The notes beneath the pieces are model-generated. The model was given only the letters and a program-made list of their open reading frames with translations, searched no databases and was not told the origin of the DNA. A stretch of 64,000 nucleotides of DNA from NCBI GenBank assembly GCA_007182875.1, contig AP019514.1, positions 434,001-498,000 of the forward strand. The letters are read 5' to 3'. The stretch comes from Vreelandella sulfidaeris (GTDB lineage Bacteria; Pseudomonadota; Gammaproteobacteria; Pseudomonadales; Halomonadaceae). The position numbers and the translations under genes are program-made. This document shows positions 10,982-22,065 of this stretch, one piece after another. Numbering within the stretch: the first letter of the stretch is position 1; each line of letters starts with the position of its first letter.

Positions 10982-11230
10982 TTAATAGTGTGGCGGAACA
11001 TCATCCTCAGGTCGCTGGCCGCCCTGGGGTTCGCTTGCCTGGAGTGCCTGATGCTGCTCGCGCAGGCGTTCGCGCATCAAGCCACTTAGCTGCTCAAGTT
11101 TTTCCAAGCGGCGCTCCTGCTGAACCACGGCTTGATCGAGTGTGTCAAGCCAGTGCTCTTGATGCGCTAAGCGGCTTTCTAGCGATTCAACGAGTTGGGT
11201 CAGCTCAGCAGGCGATAATTCGTTGGTCAT
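10982..11230 (-). CDS. slyX: SlyX family protein
   Basis: An 82-residue, highly charged, coiled-coil-like protein with the conserved C-terminal signature VPPHY. SlyX is widely conserved in gammaproteobacteria but its function is unknown. Frame intact. Its 3' end lies 30 bp from the end of convergent ald. The start at 11230 gives MTNELSPAELTQLVESLESR, which matches the usual SlyX opening. Confidence 0.88.
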   Translation of the reverse strand: MTNELSPAELTQLVESLESRLAHQEHWLDTLDQAVVQQERRLEKLEQLSGLMRERLREQHQALQASEPQGGQRPEDDVPPHY

Positions 11231-11342
11231 GATAACATTGCAACCTTATGTAGTAGTATGCCGGTGCTATTGGGAATGGGCCTGATAGTGCGGGTATTGT
11301 CCTTCGTCTGTTACCCATACAACAAGAGAGCTTTTATTTTCT

Positions 11343-11889
11343 ATGAACCCAAAAGTTGTGTTTCGCTGTTTCTTAATCAGTGTATTACTTGCCGCCCCAC
11401 GCCACTTCTGCTGGCGGGGATTATTCATTTAACCGATAGTGCCCTCGCCGAGCTTTGGATGGCCGAGCTGGCAATAAGTGGAGTTAGCGGTGTCTATATT
11501 GCCGTTGCTGTAGGTTGTTTTATTGTTCTTTGTGTCGGCACATTAGCGTCTGCTGCTTTTGCGCCTTCGGTAGTGGTAGCGTCCGATGTAGTGGCCCGTT
11601 CTAAACCAGCATCACGCCAGCCTCAGGCGGCTGCTCCTGTGGAAGATGATGAGGAAGAAGACATTATCGATCCCAATGATGGCCGTGAAGAGGGGGGGAA
11701 GTAAAGTGGTTCAATACCAACAAAGGCTACGGTTTTATCACTCGCGATAATGGTGAAGATGTCTTTGTACATTTTCGCGCCATTCGTGGTCGTGGCCCGC
11801 GTATGTTAGCTGAAGGCCAAATTGTGCGTTACCACGTGATTAAAAATGAGCGTGGTTTGCAGGCCGACGATGTGAGCATTATAGAGTAA
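11343..11889 (+). CDS. Membrane-anchored cold-shock-domain protein
   Basis: Joined frames give 182 residues: a first hydrophobic segment (residues about 6-28, FLISVLLAA then [12 protein letters not shown]), a second (about 45-75, [19 protein letters not shown]), an acidic Pro/Ala linker ([15 protein letters not shown]), then a cold-shock domain ([27 protein letters not shown]) with both RNP motifs. Two homopolymer losses: a C near 11397 and a G in the seven-G run at 11692-11698. Single-stranded nucleic-acid binding is inferred from the domain; a cytoplasmic membrane location is inferred from the helices. A strong terminator follows. Confidence 0.8.
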
Positions 11890-11952
11890 ACTAACAATCT
11901 AATTTGGTATTACCAGCTTAGCATTGCGAGATATTATTGACAGTTGGATAGC

Positions 11953-11980
11953 AAACGACCCCGCCTCGGCGGGGTCGTTT
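11953..11980. terminator. Bidirectional terminator between the cold-shock protein gene and the dapE-linked gene
   Basis: A perfect 13-bp inverted repeat, AAACGACCCCGCC and GGCGGGGTCGTTT, with a two-base centre. The flanking A- and T-runs let it act on both converging transcripts. Confidence 0.9.
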
Positions 11981-11999
11981 ACGTTTATAGGAAGCTCTT

Positions 12000-12385
12000 T
12001 TAGCGACCTGAATCAGGCCACTCTATGGCGCCTTCCTTGCCGCCGGGCAGTACTTGCCAGAAACGGTCGGGGTCATCGCCAGGGTTCCAGCCGCCCAACG
12101 AGCAGCGCACTTCGGTCTGCAGTGCCTCAGCGGCTTGTTGGGCACACTCTTGATCGGTCAACCAAGGCGTGTGGTTGCTATCAAACCATAGGCTGGCAAA
12201 TCCATCGGCGGCTTTGTCTACTAATAACACCGGTACGCAGTCGCCCTGATACTGACCCCGGGTTTGCCATTTGCCTTTGCCTGCTGGGCTAAGCGGCGGC
12301 GCTATTAACGTGCTTTTTAGCCACTCATTAAGGGCATCTAACGAAACGTTGGCCAGGTAAATTTCTATATCGGGATAACGCTCCA

Positions 12386-12389
<4 letters not shown>
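12000..12389 (-). CDS. Hypothetical protein downstream of dapE
   Basis: A 129-residue intact reading frame, not recognised. It is soluble and acidic, with no membrane segment or signal peptide. Several tryptophans ([35 protein letters not shown]) suggest a compact globular domain. Its ATG overlaps the dapE stop by 4 bp (ATGA), so it is translated from the dapE message and may be a companion of that operon. I assign no function. Confidence 0.75.
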
Positions 12390-13543
<1,154 letters not shown>

Positions 13544-13557
<14 letters not shown>

Positions 13558-14568
13558 GCAGCGCCTCGTTCAGGGCGATAGCACTTTTGTTGGTCAAGCA
13601 CTCAATGCGACCATTCTGCGAATTGCGGCGCCACAGCTGATCGTCTTGACCGGCAAGCTCGCGAGCGGCGACGGTATTCACTTCCTGGCCCTGGTCATCC
13701 AGCAGGGTCACTTTGGAGCCTGCCGTGATATAAAGGCCTGCTTCCACCGTGCAGCGGTCGCCTAGCGGAATGCCGATGCCCGCGTTGGCGCCGATTAAAC
13801 AGCCTTCGCCGACTTTAATCACGATATTGCCGCCGCCGGAGAGCGTGCCCATGGTCGAGCAGCCGCCACCGAGATCCGAACCTTTACCCACCATCACGCC
13901 CGCCGAAATGCGGCCTTCGACCATGCCCGGGCCTTCGGCGCCTGCATTGAAGTTGACGAAGCCTTCGTGCATCACGGTGGTGCCTTCGCCCAGGTAGCGC
14001 CCAGCCGCACGCGGGCGGTATCGCCGATGCGGATGCCGGTAGGCACGACGTAGTCGGTCATTTTGGGGAATTTGTCAACGCAATCCACGGAGAGTGCGCG
14101 CCCCGCCATGCGCGCCTTCAACCGGCGTGCGGGCAGCTCTTCAATATCAATCGCGCCTTCGTTGGTCCAGGCAATATTGCGTAACAGGCCAAACATGCCG
14201 GTTAGATCCCACTCCGTGGGGCTTCACTAAGCGGTGGGAGAGCAGGTGCAGTTTGAGGTACACCTCGGGAGCTGTTTGCGGCGGCTGGTCGGTTTCTAGG
14301 AACATGGCAACCAACGGCCGCTGGCTAGCAGAAAGCGCTTCAGCAAGCTCCGCCTGGGCAGAGTGCCCAGTGGCTTCTAGCGCTTTTGCTAAGCGTGTGC
14401 AGTCTTCTGGCAAAAGCTAATGGCGGCGTTGCCTTGGGGAGCGTCCAGGGCTTGCTGAGCGGCCTCCACCAAGCTTGCCGACGGGTTGAGCAATGGTGCC
14501 GGATAGTAGATTTCCAGCCAGTCGCCCTGGGTGTTTTGGGTGCCGATTCCAAGCGCAAAGCTCAACAT
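13544..14568 (-). CDS. dapD: 2,3,4,5-tetrahydropyridine-2,6-dicarboxylate N-succinyltransferase
   Basis: Succinylates tetrahydrodipicolinate in the succinylase branch of lysine synthesis. Left-handed beta-helix repeats are evident ([36 protein letters not shown]), preceded by [23 protein letters not shown]. Three single-base breaks: a missing T near 14411, an extra G near 14214 and a missing base near 14003 ([11 protein letters not shown]). Restored length is 341, matching the long Pseudomonas-type DapD rather than the 274-residue E. coli type. The start at 14568 gives [17 protein letters not shown]. Confidence 0.94.
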
Positions 14569-14627
14569 AATAGTGTTTCCTGTAGTGATCAGTCGGGGAA
14601 GAATAAAGAGTGAGAGCGGCTAAGCGA

Positions 14628-14973
14628 TTAACCGCTCAGCTTGTCGTAATCGCCGTCGCGGTAGCCAACCAAAATGGTCGAGTCGTCTACTTCCAGTAGC
14701 GGTCGCTTCAGTAGCGTGGGATGTTTCATCAGTATCTGGCGGGCAGACGTATCAAAGGCGTCTTTCTCTTCTTGAGGGAGGTCGCGCCAGGTTTTGCTGC
14801 GCTTGTTGACGACATCGACAAGCGGTACACGTTCTAAAATATGCTCAAGCAGACCCGCCGAAAGGCCATCTTTGCGCAGGTCGTAGGTCTTGAACGCAAT
14901 ACCTTTGCCTTCCAACGCTTTTTCGCGCCTTACGACAGGTGTCGCAGGTATTAATAATGTAGAGCGTCAGCAT
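14628..14973 (-). CDS. yffB: Spx/MgsR (ArsC-like) family protein, YffB type
   Basis: Thioredoxin-fold arsenate-reductase-like family with the N-terminal Cys-x-x-Cys of MLTLYIINTCDTCRKAR; the biochemical role of YffB proteins is not settled. The C-terminal half has LLKRPLLEVDDSTILVGYRDGDY, as in family members. One extra A in the run near 14926-14930 splits off the first 19 residues. Restored length is 114 residues (E. coli YffB 118). It lies between dapC and dapD on the same strand, an arrangement also found in Pseudomonas. Confidence 0.85.
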
Positions 14974-15015
14974 ACAGCCTCCTTAAAGAACGGTTGAGCG
15001 GATTTGGCTATTCAG

Positions 15016-16212
15016 CTAGCCGCGCTCAATCAGATGACGAATACGCTGTGCCGCTTCCAGCGTTGGCGCCAATTCGGCCACCAGTGCTAACCGCACGCGC
15101 CCAGCACCTGGGTTAATGCCGTTTGCTCCCGTGCGCCCCATTAAGCTGCCGGGCAGCACGCTAACATGTTGTTCGGTAAACAGGCGCTGGGTGAAAGCAA
15201 TGTCGTCGCCACCCGGTACTGCGGGCCAGAGATAGAAACTAGCCTGAGGCGCAGGGAAGCTCATGACAGGCGCAAGCACATCGGTCACCGCGCTAAATTT
15301 CTCCCGGTAGGCGTCGCGATTAGCACGCACATGCTGCTCATCCTGCCAAGCGGCGATAGAGGCGTGCTGAATAGGCAGCGACATGGCGCAGCCATGGTAG
15401 GTGCGGTAGCGCTTAAACGGCGTTAGCAGGGCGGCATCGCCCGCCACAAAACCCGAGCGCAGGCCGGGCAAGTTAGAGCGTTTGGAGAGCGAGTGAAACA
15501 CGACGCAGCGATGGTAGTCATCGCGGCCCAGCTCGGCGCAGGCTTGTAATAGCCCAGGTGGTGGGGCGGTCTCGTCCAGATACAGCTCCGAATAACACTC
15601 GTCTGAGGCGATGATAAAGTCATGCTCATCGGCAAGGGCGATGAGCTGCTTGAACTCCTCAAGAGGCGTCACTGCGCCGGTGGGGTTGCCCGGTGAGCAG
15701 ATAAACACTATCTGCACCTCGCGCCACGTAGCGGCAGGCACCGCACTAACGTCAGGTCGAAAATTGTTCTCAGCGGTGCAGTCCAAATAGAGCGGCTCAC
15801 CGCCCGCCAGCAGCGTTGCACCTTCGTAAATCTGATAAAACGGATTGGGTACCGCGACTTTAGCTGGCCGTGTGCGATCCAGGGCTGCCTGTACAAAGGC
15901 AAAGATTGCCTCCCGGGTGCCGTTGACCGGAACGACGTGCCGTTCGCTGTCGAGTTCGCGTAGCTGAAAGCGTTGGGTTGCCCAATGGGTAATGGCTTCA
16001 CGAAGCGCTGGCAGGCCATTGGTGGCGGGGTAGCGGGCCATTTCCAATTGGTGCGCTACTAATGCTTCCAGCGCTGCGGAGTAGGGAGCATGTTGAGGCT
16101 CACCGATGGTCAGCGGAATATGCGCTAAGTCAGTGGGTGGCGTTAACTCGGCTTTCAGCGCGGCCAGCTTTTCAAACGGGTAGGGATGCAGGGCGTCAAG
16201 ATCGGCGTTCAT
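15016..16212 (-). CDS. dapC: Succinyldiaminopimelate transaminase
   Basis: PLP-dependent class I/II aminotransferase converting N-succinyl-2-amino-6-oxopimelate to N-succinyl-diaminopimelate. The frame is intact over 398 residues. Features: IPLTIGEPQH near the N-terminus, FICSPGNPTGAV, DECYSELYLD, and the PLP lysine in FHSLSKRSNLPGLRSGF. The location upstream of yffB-dapD-dapE supports DapC rather than a generic aminotransferase. It has its own promoter in the glnD-dapC gap. Confidence 0.93.
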   Translation of the reverse strand: MNADLDALHPYPFEKLAALKAELTPPTDLAHIPLTIGEPQHAPYSAALEALVAHQLEMARYPATNGLPALREAITHWATQRFQLRELDSERHVVPVNGTREAIFAFVQAALDRTRPAKVAVPNPFYQIYEGATLLAGGEPLYLDCTAENNFRPDVSAVPAATWREVQIVFICSPGNPTGAVTPLEEFKQLIALADEHDFIIASDECYSELYLDETAPPPGLLQACAELGRDDYHRCVVFHSLSKRSNLPGLRSGFVAGDAALLTPFKRYRTYHGCAMSLPIQHASIAAWQDEQHVRANRDAYREKFSAVTDVLAPVMSFPAPQASFYLWPAVPGGDDIAFTQRLFTEQHVSVLPGSLMGRTGANGINPGAGRVRLALVAELAPTLEAAQRIRHLIERG

Positions 16213-16248
16213 GATGTGTCCGTTGATGGCTGGCGGCGTAAACCGACG

Positions 16249-16277
16249 ATTATAGGCAAGCCCCGGTACAGGCTCAA
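16249..16277 (-). promoter_or_regulatory. Sigma-70 promoter for dapC
   Basis: On the minus strand TTGAGC (16277-16272), a 17-bp spacer and a perfect TATAAT (16254-16249), 37 bp before the dapC start. The spacer overlaps one arm of an imperfect CCCCGG hairpin (16257-16293) that may also attenuate read-through from glnD. Confidence 0.65.
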
Positions 16278-16301
16278 ACCTAACCGGGGTTGCGAAGAGG
16301 C

Positions 16302-18975
16302 TTAAACCCCTAACACTTCAATCAGCCGCTCGCGTAGCTGCTGTTGGCGTTCAGGGTCGGTCAGTGGTTCGCCTGCCTTGGTGGTGATGAAAACACGTCT
16401 TCCACCCGCTCGCCAAGGGTGGCGATTTTCGCCGCGGACAGCGAGATATCCTGCTCCATGAAGATTCGCCCCACGCGAGCTAGCAGGCCGGGGCGGTCGG
16501 GGGCCGTTAGTTCTAGCATGGTGCGCTCATTGGCCGGGTCCTGCTCAATCAGCACTTCCGTGGGTACCTTGAAATGCTTGAGCTGGCGCGGCGTGTGGCG
16601 CGTGACGATATCTGGATAATCATCGGGGTCATCGAGCTCTTCGACCAAGTGCAGGCGCATCTCCTCAATGTGCGCAGGGTCGCGAATCGGTTGGCCGTGG
16701 CTGTCGAGCACAATAAAGGTATTCAGCGTCCAGTCGTTGTGGGAAGTGGCGATGCGGGCGTCGTGGATCGATAGCCCCAGTTGCTCCATGGCAGCGGCGG
16801 TGGCGGCGAACAGATCATCCACCGAACGGGTGTGGATAAACACCTTTGTGCCGCCTTCGGCCATATCGGCGGTGGGGCGCTGATCAGCACCAGCGGCAGC
16901 GGCGACTGGTTATGATTGAGGATGCCTTGGGTCTGCCAAACGATTTCGCTGGGGGCGTACTGCAGGAAGTAGTCTTCCCCTAGCGATTCCCAAAGATGAT
17001 CGATTTGCTCACGATTAACGCCGATGGTTTGCAGCAAAGAGCGTGCTTCGGTTCGCGTTTCCCGCACCCAGTCGTCGCGGTCGGGCGGATTGTTCAGGCC
17101 GCGGCGCAGGGCACGCTTGGTCTCGGCATGCAGTTGACGCAGCAGCGACGCCCGCCAGCCGTTCCACAGTGTCGGGTTGGTCGCATTGATATCGGCCACG
17201 GTGAGAACATACAGGTAGTCGAGGCGGGTTTCATTACGCACCACCAGGGCAAAATCACGAATTACATCGGGGTCGCTAATGTCGCGCTTTTGCGCGGTCA
17301 TCGACATCAATAAATGATGCTCCACCAGCCAGCTGACCAGATTGGTATCATGGGGCGAAACATGATGCCGCTGGCAGAACTGTTCGACGTCCCGGGCGCC
17401 AATTTCCGAGTGGTCACCGCCGCGCCCCTTGCCAATGTCGTGAAACAGGCCGGCCATCCACAGTAGATCGAGCTTGGGAAGCTGCTGCATCAGTGCTGCC
17501 GCCACCGGGAAGTCGCCTTTCGCTTCTGGTTTGCGGAAGCCGTGTAAAAAACTTGAGTAACCGCAGGGTGTGGGCATCAACGGTATAGATGTGAAACAGG
17601 TCGTGCTGCATTAGGCCTACGGCGCGACCAAATTCGGGCAGGTATTTGCCCAAAATGCCGTAGCGGTTCATGCGTCGGAGCTGGCGCGGCACGTTGCCGG
17701 GGCGCGCATAATGGCCATAAACAGTCGTTGGTGGCGCGGATCGTCCCGGTAGTGGTCGTCAATCTGATGGCGGTGGTCGCGAATCAGCCGGATAGTGTCG
17801 GCGCGTACCCCTTCGATCTCAGGGTGCTTGGCCATCAGCAGAAACAGCTCCAGCATGGCGGCGGGCCGCTCGCGAAAAAGGTTGCGTGAGCGCACCTGAA
17901 TATAGCCGCCTTTGGTCTCGAAGCGCTCATTCAGCTTGACAGTCTCCAGCGCTTCTTTTCCACGTAGGATCACTTCGTCGAAGTGTTGCAGCAGCATGTC
18001 GTTGAGGCCCGCCAGCGCAGTGACATGCCGGTAGTAGCGCTTCATAAACTGCTCGACCGCCAGACGTTCCGGGGTATCGCGGAAGCCGAACATTTCGGCG
18101 ATGGTGCGCTGGTGGTCAAACAGCAGGCGGTCTTCGGCGCGGTCGGTAATCATGTGCAGGGCATAGCGCACCTGCCACAAGAAGGCCTGCCCCTGGCTCC
18201 AAGATGCGCAGTTCGGCATCATTCATAAAGCCGTTGGCGACGATATCGGTGTAATGCTCGGTACCGAAGTGGCGCTTGGCCACCCAGCCGATCATCTGAA
18301 TGTCACGCAGCCCGCCTGGCGAGCTTTTGAGGTTTGGCTCCAGGTGATACTCAGAGTTGTTGTAGCGGTAGTGGCGGGCAATTTGCTCCTGCCACTTGGC
18401 CTCAAAGAAGCGGTCAGCGGGCCAAATGTGCTCGGCACTAAGGCGCTCGCGCATCGCTTCGCGCAGGCTTTCTGGCCCCGCAATCAGGCGAGATTCGAGC
18501 AGGTTGGTGATCACCGTGACATCCGCTTCGGCTTCCCGCTCACAGTCGCTAAGCGAGCGAACGCTATGACCAATTTCCAAGCCAATATCCCACAAGAAGG
18601 TGATAAAGGCGGTCAGCGGTTCGCGGTAGGCGGTGTCGTCGTCCTGCGCCAGCAGTAGCAGCAGATCGATATCCGAGTGGGGTGTAGCTCACCACGGCCA
18701 TAGCCGCCTACCGCCACCAGCGCAATACCTTCATCGGGCCACACATGCTGCGCCCAGGCAATCGCCAGCAACTGGTCCAAGTACCAGGCGCGGCCACGCA
18801 CAAGGTCGCGAATATCCGCACCGGCGCGAAATTGATCGTCCAGACGCGCCTGTAGCTCGCGCAGTGCGGCCTTGAAGGGCGCTACCGGCGAGCGTGAACC
18901 GGCAAGCTCGGTGCGGAAAAGATCCAGGTCGAAAAGCGTGGTGTCCGGCTCAAACCGGTGGTGGTGTAATAGCAT
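16302..18975 (-). CDS. glnD: [Protein-PII] uridylyltransferase/uridylyl-removing enzyme GlnD
   Basis: Senses glutamine and uridylylates or deuridylylates PII proteins, controlling nitrogen assimilation. Domains in order: nucleotidyltransferase ([20 protein letters not shown] near residue 95), GlnD helical domain, HD hydrolase domain ([18 protein letters not shown] near 510), and two C-terminal ACT domains ([30 protein letters not shown]). Six single-base breaks (near 18684, 18200, 17695, 17538, 16878, 16394). After compensation the length is 891, almost the same as E. coli (890). It follows map directly: stop and start share one base (TGATG). Confidence 0.95.
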
Positions 18976-19765
18976 CAGTTGGTTAGAAAACTGAAGTCTT
19001 CATCGCCACGCGCGGTCAGTACTTCTACACCGCCCTCGGTCACCAGCAGCGTGTGTTCCCACTGTGCTGAAAGGCTGCGGTCTTTGGTGACGGCGGTCCA
19101 GCCATCGCGCAGTACCTTGGTTTTATAACCGCCGACGTTAATCATCGGCTCGATGGTAAAGCACATGCCTGCAGCGAGCTTAATGTCGGCATCCGGTGCG
19201 TAGCCATCATAATGTAAAAACTGCGGCTCTTCGTGGAAATCAGCGCCGATGCCGTGGCCGCAGAAGTCGCGCACCACCGAGTAGCCGCTGCTTTCGGCAT
19301 GCTTTTGAATCACGCGGGCAAGCTCCGAAAGGCGCACGCCAGGCTTCACCAGCTCAATGCTTTTATACAGGCACTCCTGAGTAATGCGACACAGCCGTTC
19401 GCCCTGAATCGTCTCACCTACTACGAACATCACGCTGGAGTCGCCGTGATAGCCGTCTTGGGTCTTAACGGTGATATCCAGGTTCATGATGTCGCCATTT
19501 TTGAGCTTCTTGGCGTCGTCGGGGATGCCGTGGCACACCACATGGTTAATCGACGTGCAGGTCGCTTTGGGAAAACCATGGTAGTTCAGCGGTGCAGGGG
19601 CTGAGCCCAGCTCGTTAACAATATACTCATGACAGAGACGGTCGATTTCCCCGTGCTAATGCCTGCCTGGATATGAGGTGTGATCATTTCAATCACGCTA
19701 GCCGCTTGGCGCCCGGCTTCGCGCATGTGTTCGACTTCAGAAGGCGTCTTGATAGGAACGTTCAT
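18975..19765 (-). CDS. map: Methionine aminopeptidase
   Basis: Removes the initiator methionine from nascent proteins. The five metal ligands are visible in NLDITVKTQDGYHGDSS (two Asp), CGHGIG (His), FTIEPMI (Glu) and WEHTLLVTE (Glu). One G is missing near 19652 (STGEIDRLCHEY), splitting off the N-terminus MNVPIKTPSEVEHMREAGR. Restored length is 263 (E. coli 264). It is divergent from rpsB, as in E. coli. Confidence 0.95.
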
Positions 19766-19854
19766 GAATGCTCGATATGAATGCAGAATGGAAAATTGAA
19801 TGGCGCAATTTAAGACCGTCAAACGGGGTGCGACTTCATCTTGGCAATGATCTA

Positions 19855-19863
19855 TGGTATAAA
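19855..19863 (+). promoter_or_regulatory. Probable rpsB promoter, extended -10
   Basis: TGG-TATAAA (19855-19863) followed by a GC-rich discriminator, GCCGCGCG, typical of stringently controlled ribosomal promoters. The -35 at 17 bp spacing (TTCATC) is poor. Transcription would start near 19870, giving a leader of about 240 nt. Confidence 0.45.
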
Positions 19864-19984
19864 GCCGCGCGCTTTCCTGCAATCGTGATTCCGAGCTTCT
19901 TGGCTGGGAAGGACGCAGTAGGGCAGGGCGATGAATCCGCATTATGCCTCTCAAGAGACGCAATGCTTGATTAATCACTAAAAA

Positions 19985-20106
19985 CATCAAGCCTTAAAAC
20001 ACACATGCACCGGCACATGGTCCCGGGTGCCGCTGGCAGCGTCTAACGTGGTCAACGGTCGGATCCATGGGGTGCGTGGAGGCCTAACCCGAGTTTTAGG
20101 AGTTCT
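19985..20106 (+). ncRNA. rpsB mRNA leader (t44-like element), approximate limits
   Basis: Untranslated region before rpsB ending in GGGGTGCGTGGAGGCCTAAC and a TTTTAGGAG ribosome binding site. A leader in this position (t44 RNA in Rfam) mediates S2 feedback on rpsB-tsf in enterobacteria. The GTGCGTGGAGGC stretch resembles the conserved core as I remember it; boundaries and the assignment need a covariance-model search. Confidence 0.5.
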
Positions 20107-20109
20107 ACC

Positions 20110-20859
20110 ATGTCTCACGTTAATATGCGTGACCTGCTTAAAGCAGGTGCTCACTTCGGCCACCAGACCAAGTACTGGAACCCGAAAATGAGCAAATTTA
20201 TCTTCGGCGCGCGCAACAAGATTCACATCATCAACCTCGAGCACACCCTTCCGGCGCTGAACGAAGCGATCGATGTGGTCGAGAAGATGGCGGCATCCAA
20301 CAACAAAATTTTGTTTGTTGGCACCAAGCGCAGCGCAAGCAAGGTAATTAAAGAAGAAGCTAACCGTGCTGGTCAGCCGTTCGTCAACCATCGCTGGTTG
20401 GGCGGCATGTTGACTAACTTCAAGACCATTCGTCAGTCGATTAAGCGTCTGCGTGATCTTGAAACCATGCGCGAAGACGGCACGTTCGAGAAGCTGACCA
20501 AGAAAGAAGTCTTGATGGCGACTCGCGAGCAGGACAAGCTTGAGCGTTCTATCGGCGGTATCAAGAACATGGGCGGCCTGCCGGACGCACTGTTCGTGAT
20601 TGACGTTGACCACGAGCGCATCGCGATCAACGAAGCCAACAAGCTGGGCATCCCGGTTATCGGCGTGGTGGATACTAACTCCAACCCCGATGGCGTTGAT
20701 TACGTAATCCCAGGCAACGATGACTCTATCCGCGCTATCCAGATTTACGTTAAAGCGATTGCGGATGCGTGTGGTCGTGCCAAAGAAGGCAACGCTCAAG
20801 AGTTCGTTGAAGTGACCGAAGAGGCCGCTGCAGCTGAAGACAACACTGCCGCTGAGTAA
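20110..20859 (+). CDS. rpsB: 30S ribosomal protein S2
   Basis: Small-subunit ribosomal protein; start of the rpsB-tsf operon. The frame is intact over 249 residues: [40 protein letters not shown] and [19 protein letters not shown] are hallmark S2 sequences. The acidic alanine-rich tail ([13 protein letters not shown]) is usual in this group. The TTTTAGGAG site lies 8-9 bases ahead of ATG. Confidence 0.98.
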   Translation: MSHVNMRDLLKAGAHFGHQTKYWNPKMSKFIFGARNKIHIINLEHTLPALNEAIDVVEKMAASNNKILFVGTKRSASKVIKEEANRAGQPFVNHRWLGGMLTNFKTIRQSIKRLRDLETMREDGTFEKLTKKEVLMATREQDKLERSIGGIKNMGGLPDALFVIDVDHERIAINEANKLGIPVIGVVDTNSNPDGVDYVIPGNDDSIRAIQIYVKAIADACGRAKEGNAQEFVEVTEEAAAAEDNTAAE

Positions 20860-20901
20860 GTGCAGCAGTGGGTGCGGTAAGCAGAAGTGCCGCATCAAGA
20901 T

Positions 20902-20926
20902 AAAGGGGGCTATGCCCCCTTTTCCC
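20902..20926 (+). terminator. Partial terminator between rpsB and tsf
   Basis: AAAGGGGGC and GCCCCCTTTT form a stable hairpin with a four-base loop and short T-run in the rpsB-tsf spacer. In E. coli a similar element partly separates the two genes. Confidence 0.7.
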
Positions 20927-21085
20927 GCGAAAGGTGAAACGCCTGGGCGGAAGAATTTGCCGGCACTCGATACCGGCCCCGCAATACAGAGAGACATAGG
21001 GCAGCGTGATACATGATGGTCATTTATCATACCTATACTCTGTGTTGCGTTTAACCTCATAGAACCATTTCAGAGGTGAATTCTC

Positions 21086-21952
21086 ATGGCAGCTATCAGC
21101 GCCTCTCAGGTCAAGGAACTTCGCGAACGTACCGGTCTCGGCATGATGGAGTGTAAAAAAGCACTCACCGAAACCGACGGTGATATCGAAGTTGCAATTG
21201 AAAACCTGCGTAAAAGCTCAGGCCTAAAAGCGGCTAAGAAAGCCGACCGCATCGCCGCCGAAGGCGTTGTGGTAACGCGTGTAGCGGAAGACGGTAGCTA
21301 CGGCGTAATGGTCGAAATCAACTCCGAGACTGACTTTGTTGCTCGTGATGACAACTTCATCGCGTTTGCCGACAAGATCGCCGGTGCTTTCTTCACTGCA
21401 AAAGCGAAGATGTCGCCGCTGTTATGGCGGGCGATCTGGAAACGGCGCGCGAGCAGTTGGTTCAAAAATCGGTGAGAACATTGGCGTGCGTCGTGCCGTT
21501 GTGGTCGACGCTGCTGACGGTGGCTTGGTCGGTGAGTACGTCCACGGTGGCCGCATTGGCGTTTTGACCGTGCTGACCGGTGGCTCATCGGAAGTTGCGA
21601 AAGATGTGGCCATGCACGTGGCGGCGATCAATCCCTCCGTTGCCCATCCGGAAAACATGCCTCAGGAAGAGCTGGACGCTGAAAAGCGATTATCCTGGCA
21701 CAGCCTGATATGGCTGGTAAGCCGGAGCAGATCGCTGAGAAAATGGTTCAGGGCCGCTTGAAAAAGTACCTGGCTGAAAACAGCCTGACCGAGCAGCCGT
21801 TTGTGAAAGACCCGAACCAAACCGTTGCTGAGTTCGTCAAAGCGGCGGGTGGCGAAGTGGTTGGTTTCACTCGCTTTGAAGTGGGCGAAGGCATCGAGAA
21901 AGAAGAAGTCGATTTCGCCAAGGAAGTTATGGAACAGGCTGGCCGTCGCTGA
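21086..21952 (+). CDS. tsf: Elongation factor Ts
   Basis: Nucleotide exchange factor for EF-Tu. The N-terminal UBA-like domain ([21 protein letters not shown]) carries the EF-Tu contact; the dimerisation domains include [15 protein letters not shown] and [12 protein letters not shown]. Three single A losses in A-runs split it: near 21403 ([10 protein letters not shown]), near 21465 ([10 protein letters not shown]) and near 21685 ([12 protein letters not shown]). Restored length is 289, usual for this group. The gene is essential, so the breaks must be read as errors. Confidence 0.95.
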
Positions 21953-21972
21953 GGTCAGAGGTTTCAGTAAAG

Positions 21973-21995
21973 ATGGCGTGCGCGTAAGCGCACGC
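21973..21995 (+). terminator. GC hairpin between tsf and pyrH
   Basis: GGCGTGCGC and GCGCACGCC form a perfect nine-pair stem around GTAA. There is no T-run behind it, so it may be a pause or processing site rather than a full terminator. Confidence 0.45.
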
Positions 21996-22065
21996 CTCGC
22001 GTATCCGGCCCTTGTATAAAGTGGGCTGCCCTGCCTATGTTCAGGTCTGCCTCAGGAGAGATGCT

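Noticed and set aside
19987..21060. A 357-codon open frame on the minus strand opposite rpsB
   Set aside because: It lies wholly over rpsB and its leader; high-GC codon bias leaves the antisense frame open. The encoded protein shows no family features, while rpsB is unmistakable.
21400..21480. Programmed ribosomal frameshifting at A-runs in tsf
   Set aside because: Several A-runs look slippery, but the same kind of break is found at G-, C- and T-runs in dozens of genes with no stimulatory structure; a common technical cause is simpler.
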